NCBI GenBank assembly: GCA_900756875.1
Contig: CAAELW010000200.1
Coordinates: 1 to 14,753, forward strand
DNA from: Pasteurellaceae bacterium
Lineage (GTDB): Bacteria; Pseudomonadota; Gammaproteobacteria; Enterobacterales; Pasteurellaceae
Length of the DNA: 14,753 nt
Direction of reading: 5' to 3'
Shown: positions 1 to 6,111 of the stretch, piece by piece
Layout: each line of letters opens with the position of its first letter
Numbering within the stretch: the first letter of the stretch is position 1
Made by a program: the position numbers and the translations under genes
The notes under the pieces: model-generated
What the model was told of the DNA's origin: nothing
What the model saw: the letters and a program-made list of their open reading frames with translations, nothing else
The model's database searches: none

Positions 1-525
1 CCAAAAATTTTAAAAGCGATGAAAAGACCAGGAAAAATTGACCGCACTTTAGAGCGTATTAAGCAATGGCGTGAGATTTGTCCAGATTTAACCCTACGCT
101 CAACTTTCATTGTTGGCTTCCCAGGTGAAACAGAAGAAGACTTCCAAATGTTATTGGATTTCTTAAAAGAAGCACAACTTGATCGCGTGGGCTGTTTCAA
201 ATTTAGCCCAGTAGAAGGCGCACCTGCAACTGAAATGGCTGGCCAAGTGCCTGAAGATGTAAAAGAAGAACGTTTCCACCGCTTTATGCAGTTACAACAA
301 GAAATTTCGGCTGAACGATTAAAACAAAAAATTGGCCAAACGCTTGATGTAATTGTGGATGAAATTGATGACGAAGGTATTATCGGCCGTACTAAAGCTG
401 ATGCGCCAGAAGTTGATGGCTTAGTTTATATTGAAAATCTAAGTGGCACGCCTGTGAAAGTGGGTGAATTTATTAAAGTAACCATTACCCATTCAGATGA
501 ATACGATCTGTGGGGAACCTGTTAA
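1..525 (+). CDS. rimO: RimO, ribosomal protein S12 methylthiotransferase (C-terminal part; gene begins before the window)
   Basis: Radical-SAM enzyme that adds a methylthio group to the conserved Asp of ribosomal protein S12 in the cytoplasm. The frame is open from base 1 (it reads [10 protein letters not shown]), so the Met codon at 19 is internal and the true start lies upstream; the cluster-binding cysteines are not in the window. Visible are the end of the radical-SAM barrel ([20 protein letters not shown], then [10 protein letters not shown]), followed by [11 protein letters not shown] and the C-terminal TRAM-like domain ([13 protein letters not shown] to the end, EYDLWGTC). These segments closely match E. 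coli RimO as I remember it. A USS lies in the frame at 41-49. The next gene follows after 39 bases with no terminator, so the two are probably cotranscribed. Identification is firm. Confidence 0.95.
   Translation, partial: PKILKAMKRPGKIDRTLERIKQWREICPDLTLRSTFIVGFPGETEEDFQMLLDFLKEAQLDRVGCFKFSPVEGAPATEMAGQVPEDVKEERFHRFMQLQQEISAERLKQKIGQTLDVIVDEIDDEGIIGRTKADAPEVDGLVYIENLSGTPVKVGEFIKVTITHSDEYDLWGTC
41..49 (-). repeat. DNA uptake signal sequence (USS) inside rimO
   Basis: Perfect 9-base Hin-type USS core, read AAGTGCGGT on the minus strand. It lies in the rimO coding frame and contributes Arg-Thr-Leu codons. Confidence 0.9.
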
Positions 526-564
526 TTATTAATCTTATTTATTTTTTACCAAAGGAATTAAAAA

Positions 565-2562
565 ATGGCAGAAACACAAAAACAACCAAGTGTTATCCGT
601 TTTGAACAAGAAGTTGCAGCAAAAAATTATGAAGCTGCTTGCGTAGAATTGCTCGATATTTTAAGCAAAATAGATACTAATTTTGGTGGCGTTGAAGGCA
701 TTGAAATTGATTATCCTAGCCAATTAAATGATGAATTAGTACAAGATAAAATTAAGCATTTATGTACCCGTGTAGCGGTAGCAATGAGCGAGCTATTTTC
801 TGATCCTAAATTAGATATTTCTGAAGGCGGGGCACAACGTTTCTTTACCTTACAACGTTGGATTAACATGATTTTTGCTTCATCACCATTTGTGAACGCT
901 GATCATGTGTTGCAAGCTTATAACCGCAATCCAGATAAAACCAATTTATCTGATTTTCACTTAGATAATGCGAGATCATCATTAATTAAATTTTGCATTT
1001 TGTATTTGCCGGAATCGAATATAAACGTCAATCTTGATGCTTTATGGAATTTAGATCCAGAATTATGTGCATCCCTTTGTTTTGCATTGCAATCACCACG
1101 TTTTATTGCGACAGATCAAGCATTCTCTAAACGTGGCACCATTTTACAGTGGTTCCCTGAAAAATTAGCAACAATTGAAAACTTAAATAATGTACCAAGT
1201 GCAATTTCACATGATGTGTATATGCATTGCAGCTATGATATTGCTGAAAATAAACACTGGGTGAAAAAAGCATTAAACCAAGTTATTCGTCGTCATTTAT
1301 TACAAGGTGGATGGGCAGATCGCGATGTCACGAAATTAGGTGAACGTGATGGCAAACCAGTCATGGTCGTATTATTGGAGCATTTCCATTCATCCCATTC
1401 AATTTACCGTACGCATTCCACTTCAATGATTGCTGCGCGTGAACGTTTTCATTTAATTGGTGTGGGTAATGATGCGGTAGATGCAGCAGGCCAAGCGGTG
1501 TTTGATGAATTCCATTTATTAAAAGGTGATAATATTTTTAGTAAATTGAATGAATTAAAAGAGATTTGTGAAAAAAATGATGCAGCGGTTCTTTATATGC
1601 CAAGTATTGGGATGGATTTAACCACCATTTTTGCAAGTAACACGCGTCTTGCACCGATTCAAGTGATTGCTTTAGGTCACCCAGCTACGACACATTCTGA
1701 TTTTATTGAATATGTGATTGTAGAAGATGATTATGTTGGTTCTGAGAAATGCTTCAGTGAGCAATTATTGCGTTTACCGAAAGATGCCTTACCTTATGTG
1801 CCTTCAGCACTTGCACCACAACATGTAGAATATCGATTACGTGAAAAAAATCCTGAAGTGGTGAATATTGGTATTGCTTCTACCACAATGAAGCTTAACC
1901 CCTATTTCTTGGCAGCATTAAAGGCTATTCGTGATCGTGCTAATGTGAAAGTGCATTTCCACTTTGCATTAGGCCAATCTAGTGGCGTGACACATCCTTA
2001 TGTTGAGCGTTTTATTAAATCTTATTTAGGCAATGATGCGACAGCTCATCCACATGCACCTTATGATCAATATCTCCGTATTTTGCATAACTGCGATATG
2101 ATGGTGAACCCATTCCCATTTGGTAATACCAACGGCATTATTGATATGGTGACATTAGGTTTAGTGGGGGTATGTAAAACGGGTGCAGAAGTGCATGAAC
2201 ATATTGATGAAGGGTTATTTAAACGTTTAGGTTTACCAGAATGGTTAATTGCAAATACGGTAGATGAATATGTTGAACGTGCAATTCGTTTAGCCGAAAA
2301 TCATCAAGAACGTTTAGAGCTTCGTCGTCATATCATTGAGAATAATGGCCTCCAAACCTTATTTACAGGTGATCCAAGCCCAATGGGTAGAGTGTTACTT
2401 GAAAAATTTGAGGAATGGAAAGCGGAAAATTTAGCTGAAAAGCCAAAGAAAAAATCAACTAAATCTGCAACGACAAAGACAAAGAAAAGTGCGGTCAAAT
2501 CTGAAGGTAAATCTGAGCCGAAAAAAACGGTAAAGAAAACCACGAAAAAAGCAGATAAATAA
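565..2562 (+). CDS. HMW1C-family cytoplasmic N-glucosyltransferase (NGT), orphan type, with Lys-rich C-terminal tail
   Basis: A 665-residue protein of the HMW1C/NGT family (GT41-like), which transfers glucose from UDP-glucose to Asn in N-X-S/T sequons of adhesins in the cytoplasm. Residues 1-240 form the all-helical N-terminal domain. Residues 265-615 hold the two GT-B Rossmann halves, with family segments EHFHSSHSIYRTHSTS (272-287), GHPATTHSDFIEY (371-383), STTMKLNPYF (439-448, Lys443 aligning with the donor-binding Lys of ApNGT) and NPFPFGNTNGIIDM (515-528). Residues 624-665 are a tail with 17 Lys in 42 residues plus Ala, Ser and Thr; it is not part of the catalytic fold and makes the protein longer than ApNGT (about 620). 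The start has AAAGGAA at 551-557. The rimO-ngt order is as I recall it in Actinobacillus pleuropneumoniae, but the second glucosyltransferase gene (agt) found there is absent and no HMW-type adhesin is adjacent. Family call firm; targets unknown. Confidence 0.93.
   Translation: MAETQKQPSVIRFEQEVAAKNYEAACVELLDILSKIDTNFGGVEGIEIDYPSQLNDELVQDKIKHLCTRVAVAMSELFSDPKLDISEGGAQRFFTLQRWINMIFASSPFVNADHVLQAYNRNPDKTNLSDFHLDNARSSLIKFCILYLPESNINVNLDALWNLDPELCASLCFALQSPRFIATDQAFSKRGTILQWFPEKLATIENLNNVPSAISHDVYMHCSYDIAENKHWVKKALNQVIRRHLLQGGWADRDVTKLGERDGKPVMVVLLEHFHSSHSIYRTHSTSMIAARERFHLIGVGNDAVDAAGQAVFDEFHLLKGDNIFSKLNELKEICEKNDAAVLYMPSIGMDLTTIFASNTRLAPIQVIALGHPATTHSDFIEYVIVEDDYVGSEKCFSEQLLRLPKDALPYVPSALAPQHVEYRLREKNPEVVNIGIASTTMKLNPYFLAALKAIRDRANVKVHFHFALGQSSGVTHPYVERFIKSYLGNDATAHPHAPYDQYLRILHNCDMMVNPFPFGNTNGIIDMVTLGLVGVCKTGAEVHEHIDEGLFKRLGLPEWLIANTVDEYVERAIRLAENHQERLELRRHIIENNGLQTLFTGDPSPMGRVLLEKFEEWKAENLAEKPKKKSTKSATTKTKKSAVKSEGKSEPKKTVKKTTKKADK
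2487..2495 (+). repeat. USS inside the NGT lysine-rich tail
   Basis: Perfect AAGTGCGGT core, read in frame as part of Lys-Lys-Ser-Ala-Val-Lys (residues 640-645) in the non-catalytic tail. Confidence 0.9.
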
Positions 2563-2568
2563 TCAATA

Positions 2569-2593
2569 AATCCCCTAAAGGGGATTTTTTATT
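2569..2593 (+). terminator. Rho-independent terminator after the N-glucosyltransferase gene
   Basis: Perfect 7-bp stem AATCCCC/GGGGATT (2569-2575 with 2580-2586), loop TAAA, running into a T tract to 2593. It starts 7 bases after the stop codon and separates this unit from asd. Confidence 0.9.
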
Positions 2594-2700
2594 GAGAAAA
2601 ATTAAACAAAGCCTCATTTTTTCTAAAAAAACTTGATTTTGTGACGTAAAGCCTGTAATTAATAGACCCATTCAACACAACATAAAATAAGGAAAAATTC

Positions 2701-3816
2701 ATGAAAAACGTCGGTTTTATCGGTTGGCGCGGAATGGTCGGTTCCGTATTAATGGATCGTATGGTGCAAGAGCAAGATTTTGCCAATATTAATCCAGTTT
2801 TCTTCACCACTTCTCAAGCAGGTCAAAAAGCCCCTGTATTCGCAGGCAAAGAGGCGGGTGAACTTAAAAATGCATTCGACATTGAAGAACTTAAAAAATT
2901 AGACATTATCGTGACTTGCCAAGGTGGCGACTATACCAATGAAGTTTATCCAAAATTAAAAGCAACAGGTTGGGATGGTTATTGGGTTGATGCCGCTTCT
3001 GCACTACGTATGAAAGATGATGCCATTATCGTGCTTGATCCGGTAAACCAACACGTGATTTCTGAAGGCTTGAAAAAAGGCATTAAAACTTTCGTGGGTG
3101 GTAACTGTACCGTGAGCTTAATGTTGATGGCTATCGGTGGTTTATTTGAAAAAGATTTAGTGGAATGGGTATCTGTCGCAACTTACCAAGCGGCTTCAGG
3201 TGCAGGCGCAAAAAATATGCGTGAATTGATTTCACAAATGGGTTTATTAGAACAAGCGGTTTCAAGTGAATTAAAAGACCCTGCTTCATCTATTTTAGAT
3301 ATTGAACGTAAAGTGACTGCAGAAATGCGTTCTGATAGCTTCCCAACGGATAACTTTGGTGCAGCATTAGGTGGTAGCTTAATCCCTTGGATTGACAAAC
3401 TTCTCCCAGAAACAGGACAAACTAAAGAAGAATGGAAAGGTTATGCAGAAACCAACAAAATCTTAGGTTTAAGCGACAATCCAATTCCTGTTGATGGCTT
3501 ATGCGTACGTATTGGTGCATTACGTTGCCACAGCCAAGCATTCACCATCAAACTGAAAAAAGACTTACCATTAGAAGAAATTGAACAAATTTTAGCGGCT
3601 CACAATGAATGGGTGAAAGTGATTCCAAATGACAAAGAAACCACGTTACGTGAATTAACCCCAGCTAAAGTAACAGGTACATTAAGCGTACCGGTTGGTC
3701 GTTTACGTAAATTGGCAATGGGTCCGGAATACTTGGCGGCATTCACTGTGGGTGACCAATTATTATGGGGTGCTGCAGAGCCAGTTCGACGTATCTTAAA
3801 ACAATTGGTGGCATAA
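2701..3816 (+). CDS. asd: Aspartate-semialdehyde dehydrogenase
   Basis: NADPH-dependent reduction of L-aspartyl-4-phosphate to aspartate semialdehyde in the cytoplasm, the branch point to lysine/diaminopimelate, threonine and methionine. The 371 residues equal the H. influenzae enzyme in length. The N-terminal nucleotide loop is GWRGMVGS (8-15). The catalytic Cys136 lies in GGNCTVS, and Glu243, Arg270 and His277 ([11 protein letters not shown]) fall at the positions known for the H. influenzae enzyme. The start is set by TAAGGA at 2688-2693, seven bases before the ATG. The 107 bases between the upstream terminator and the ATG must hold the promoter; TTGATT (2633) with TGTAAT (2654) is a weak, short-spaced candidate. 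A terminator follows directly. The gene contains no USS. Confidence 0.97.
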   Translation: MKNVGFIGWRGMVGSVLMDRMVQEQDFANINPVFFTTSQAGQKAPVFAGKEAGELKNAFDIEELKKLDIIVTCQGGDYTNEVYPKLKATGWDGYWVDAASALRMKDDAIIVLDPVNQHVISEGLKKGIKTFVGGNCTVSLMLMAIGGLFEKDLVEWVSVATYQAASGAGAKNMRELISQMGLLEQAVSSELKDPASSILDIERKVTAEMRSDSFPTDNFGAALGGSLIPWIDKLLPETGQTKEEWKGYAETNKILGLSDNPIPVDGLCVRIGALRCHSQAFTIKLKKDLPLEEIEQILAAHNEWVKVIPNDKETTLRELTPAKVTGTLSVPVGRLRKLAMGPEYLAAFTVGDQLLWGAAEPVRRILKQLVA

Positions 3817-3831
3817 GTTTACTTTCACTAC

Positions 3832-3857
3832 AAAGGGCGTATTTACTACGCCCTTTT
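3832..3857 (+). terminator. Rho-independent terminator between asd and pldB
   Basis: Perfect 10-bp stem (AAAGGGCGTA 3832-3841 with TACGCCCTTT 3847-3856), 5-base loop TTTAC, ending in a short T run. It ends only 12 bases before the pldB ATG. Confidence 0.85.
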
Positions 3858-3869
3858 CATTAAAAAATT

Positions 3870-4805
3870 ATGATCAGAGAACCTCATTTTCATCAATTTG
3901 CTCTTGCAGAGTTATTGCCTTTTTTTGAGCAATTTCCGACGCAATATCTTTCTGGTGAACGAAATATCAAATTGGCTTATCGTCATTTAGTTCAGCCTGA
4001 AAGTGCGGTCAGAAAATTGATGATTTTGGTGAATGGTCGAGCAGAAAATATGCTGAAATGGACTGAGTTGGCTTACGACTTTTACCAACAAGGTTATGAT
4101 GTTTTGCTTTTCGATCACCGAGGACAAGGCTATTCACAGCGTATTATTCCTCAAAAAGGGCATTTAGATGAGTTTCGTTTTTATACCGATGATATGGCAA
4201 AAATCATTGAAAAAACGACAGCACTTTATGCTTATCAAGCGCAATATATTCTTGCACATTCCCTCGGCGCGTTGATTTCCACCTATTATCTGGCCAATTA
4301 CGATCATCATATTAAAAAGGCTGTGCTTTCTTCGCCTTTCTTTGGTGTTCCTATGAAACATCCGTTACGAGATGAAGTCATCATTGCAACGATGATGGCA
4401 TTTGGTCAAGGTCATCGCTATGTTTTTGGCAAAGGACATTACAAACCGGCAGATTTAAACCTTAATGAACTTAGCCATTCTAAAACGCGAATGAAATGGA
4501 TGAACCGTATTAATCGAAAACGTGCTGCTATTCACTTAGGTGGCCCAACTTTCCGCTGGGTACATTTGTGTTTAAATGCAATCAAAGCGCTCCCTAAAAT
4601 CATTCCAAGAGTGGAAACTCCTGTACTTATCCTACAAGCGGAAAAGGAAAAAATTGTGGATAACAAAAATCTTGAAAAATTGACCGCACTTTTTCCGCAT
4701 GCAGAATACATGCTTGTACCTCAAGCAAAACATGAAATCCTTTTTGAAAAGGATAACGTAAGAAAAACGGTGCTTGAACGTATTCATCTTTTTCTCAATT
4801 CTTAA
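3870..4805 (+). CDS. pldB: Lysophospholipase L2 (alpha/beta hydrolase)
   Basis: A 311-residue serine hydrolase of the PldB family, which deacylates lysophospholipids at the inner membrane; somewhat shorter than E. coli PldB (about 340). A complete catalytic triad can be proposed: nucleophile Ser131 in LAHSLGA (a G-x-S-x-G elbow with Ala in first place, as in PldB), Asp264 in EKEKIVDNK and His288 in PQAKHEILFE. The oxyanion-side segment LLFDHRGQGYS is at 79-89. Two USSs lie within the frame. The start is the first Met after the asd terminator, but no Shine-Dalgarno sequence precedes it (CATTAAAAAATT), and there is no room for a normal promoter between terminator and ATG. Expression may depend on read-through from asd or on a promoter inside asd. 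A monoacylglycerol-lipase-like activity cannot be excluded from sequence. Confidence 0.9.
   Translation: MIREPHFHQFALAELLPFFEQFPTQYLSGERNIKLAYRHLVQPESAVRKLMILVNGRAENMLKWTELAYDFYQQGYDVLLFDHRGQGYSQRIIPQKGHLDEFRFYTDDMAKIIEKTTALYAYQAQYILAHSLGALISTYYLANYDHHIKKAVLSSPFFGVPMKHPLRDEVIIATMMAFGQGHRYVFGKGHYKPADLNLNELSHSKTRMKWMNRINRKRAAIHLGGPTFRWVHLCLNAIKALPKIIPRVETPVLILQAEKEKIVDNKNLEKLTALFPHAEYMLVPQAKHEILFEKDNVRKTVLERIHLFLNS
4001..4009 (+). repeat. USS inside pldB (first)
   Basis: Perfect AAGTGCGGT core, in frame as Glu-Ser-Ala-Val-Arg (residues 44-48). Confidence 0.9.
4683..4691 (-). repeat. USS inside pldB (second)
   Basis: Perfect core on the minus strand, in frame as Leu-Thr-Ala-Leu (residues 271-274), just after the catalytic Asp. 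Confidence 0.9.
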
Positions 4806-4889
4806 ATTTACCTTATTTAATTGAATAAAAACATTATATATTGATTTACATAATATTTTTTATTTTTATTCAGTATTAATTGTTCTTTT

Positions 4890-4932
4890 TTTGACCAAGA
4901 TCACAGTTTCTCTTTTATTACCTCTCTATAAT
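4890..4932 (+). promoter_or_regulatory. torYZ promoter: FNR/CRP-like box centred at -41.5 and perfect -10
   Basis: TTGACCAAGATCAC (4891-4904) matches the FNR consensus TTGAT-N4-ATCAA at four of five positions in each half. One base to the left, TTTGA-N6-TCACA (4890-4905) matches the CRP consensus TGTGA-N6-TCACA at nine of ten. A perfect -10 hexamer TATAAT lies at 4927-4932. With the start point seven bases beyond it (about 4939), the box is centred at -41.5, the standard class II activator position. No good -35 hexamer is present, as expected for an activator-dependent promoter. FNR control suits the anaerobic respiratory genes downstream; which regulator binds cannot be told from sequence. 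Confidence 0.7.
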
Positions 4933-4933
4933 C

Positions 4934-4959
4934 AAAATAACTCTTTAGAGTTATTTTTT
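4934..4959 (+). terminator. AT-rich hairpin with T tract in the torYZ leader
   Basis: Perfect 10-bp stem (4934-4943 with 4948-4957), loop TTTA, followed by T to 4959. It has the form of an intrinsic terminator and could end pldB transcripts. It also covers the predicted start point (about 4939) of the torYZ promoter, so torYZ mRNA would begin inside its left arm and could form it only partly. Confidence 0.55.
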
Positions 4960-4982
4960 AATTATGTGTAGTTGGAGTGTCT

Positions 4983-6083
4983 ATGTCAAAAATGAAGAAA
5001 ATCGTCACCACACTTTGCTTGGCTGGTGTCGGCGCTGTGGCATTGTGGGGAACGCAGTGGGTTATGCATAAAACAAGTTCACCGGAATTTTGTGTCAGTT
5101 GTCATTCAATGAGCTATCCAAAAGAAGAATGGGAAGGTTCGAGTCACTTTGCTAATGCAAAAGGTGTGCGAGCACAATGTTCGGACTGCCATATTCCAAA
5201 AGAAGGTTGGCATTATGTCAAAGCTAAATTTATTGCTTTAAAAGACTTGTGGTATGAAGCACAAGGCAAGATTGAGAATAAAGAAAAATATGAAGCCCAC
5301 CGTGCAGAGCTTGCTCAAATGGTATGGAATGATATGAAAGCCAATGATTCAGAAACCTGTCGTAGCTGTCACAGTTTTGATGCAATGGAGCTTTCAAAAC
5401 AAACTAAATTAGCAAAACAAACTCATACAGATGCCCAAACAAATGGCCAAACCTGTATTGATTGTCATAAGGGCATTGTTCACTTCCTTCCTGAAGTGCA
5501 TGGCGATCAAAATGCGCAAAAATCCTATGAAGCAAAAGGTGGCTCAATCTCAGATGGTTCTGCTATTTTCGCTACTGAAATGGTGAAAGCTACCAATGAT
5601 AAAGGAAATGAGGTTCGCCTCATGCCTTATGCAGAATTAATGCAATGGAAAGTAAATGGCGATCAAGTTCAAGGTACCTTACATGGTTGGCAACAAGTGG
5701 GGGCTGAAGCCGTTGTTTATCAAGAATTAGGTAAACGCATCACGCTTGCTTTATTGGATGAAGATGCACGTAACCATGTTCAAGTCGTAAAAACAGTACA
5801 TGATGCAGTAACGGATTCTGAGTGGAAAGAAATCAATGTTGTGGTGAATGTCGCAAAAGAAAAAATGTCATCAGATCTGACCGCACTTAATCAATATGGC
5901 AATCAGTTAAATCAAACTCAATGTAGTGGTTGTCACGCGGCAATTGGTACAGATCATTACACCGCTAACCAATGGATTGGTGTGGTGAATTCTATGAAAG
6001 ACCGTACATCAATGAACAAAGATGAAGTACGTGCATTAACTATCTATCTGCAACGCAACGCCAAAGATATGGCAAAACAATAA
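4983..6083 (+). CDS. torY: TorY-type pentaheme c-type cytochrome (MtsM-like quinol oxidase subunit)
   Basis: Membrane-anchored cytochrome that takes electrons from menaquinol and hands them to the periplasmic reductase encoded next. From the ATG at 4983 it has 366 residues, equal to E. coli TorY. An in-frame GTG at 4977 lies in the ribosome-binding stretch GGAG (4974-4977), so it is unlikely to be the start. Residues 6-27 are the uncleaved N-terminal membrane anchor. Five CXXCH haem sites occur at 37-41, 66-70, 126-130 and 158-162 (the NapC/NirT tetrahaem domain) and at 314-318 (the extra C-terminal haem domain typical of TorC/TorY). A USS falls in the linker before the fifth haem. The gap to torZ is 28 bases; the two form one operon. 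In H. influenzae the equivalent gene is called mtsM. Confidence 0.94.
   Translation: MSKMKKIVTTLCLAGVGAVALWGTQWVMHKTSSPEFCVSCHSMSYPKEEWEGSSHFANAKGVRAQCSDCHIPKEGWHYVKAKFIALKDLWYEAQGKIENKEKYEAHRAELAQMVWNDMKANDSETCRSCHSFDAMELSKQTKLAKQTHTDAQTNGQTCIDCHKGIVHFLPEVHGDQNAQKSYEAKGGSISDGSAIFATEMVKATNDKGNEVRLMPYAELMQWKVNGDQVQGTLHGWQQVGAEAVVYQELGKRITLALLDEDARNHVQVVKTVHDAVTDSEWKEINVVVNVAKEKMSSDLTALNQYGNQLNQTQCSGCHAAIGTDHYTANQWIGVVNSMKDRTSMNKDEVRALTIYLQRNAKDMAKQ
5880..5888 (-). repeat. USS inside torY
   Basis: Perfect core on the minus strand, coding for Leu-Thr-Ala-Leu (residues 299-302) in the linker between the tetrahaem domain and the fifth haem site. Confidence 0.9.
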
Positions 6084-6111
6084 TGAATTAACTATCTAAA
6101 ACGAGGCTGAA

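Noticed and set aside
4841..4854. TTGATTTACATAAT as a second FNR site before torY
   Set aside because: Only the left half matches; the right half agrees at three of five in very AT-rich DNA.
4919..4925. TACCTCT, a match to the NarL/NarP heptamer next to the torYZ -10
   Set aside because: A single heptamer without a paired site is expected often by chance in this DNA.
4977..4982. GTG start giving torY two extra residues
   Set aside because: The GTG overlaps the GGAG ribosome-binding site; ATG at 4983 has proper spacing and gives the 366-residue family length.
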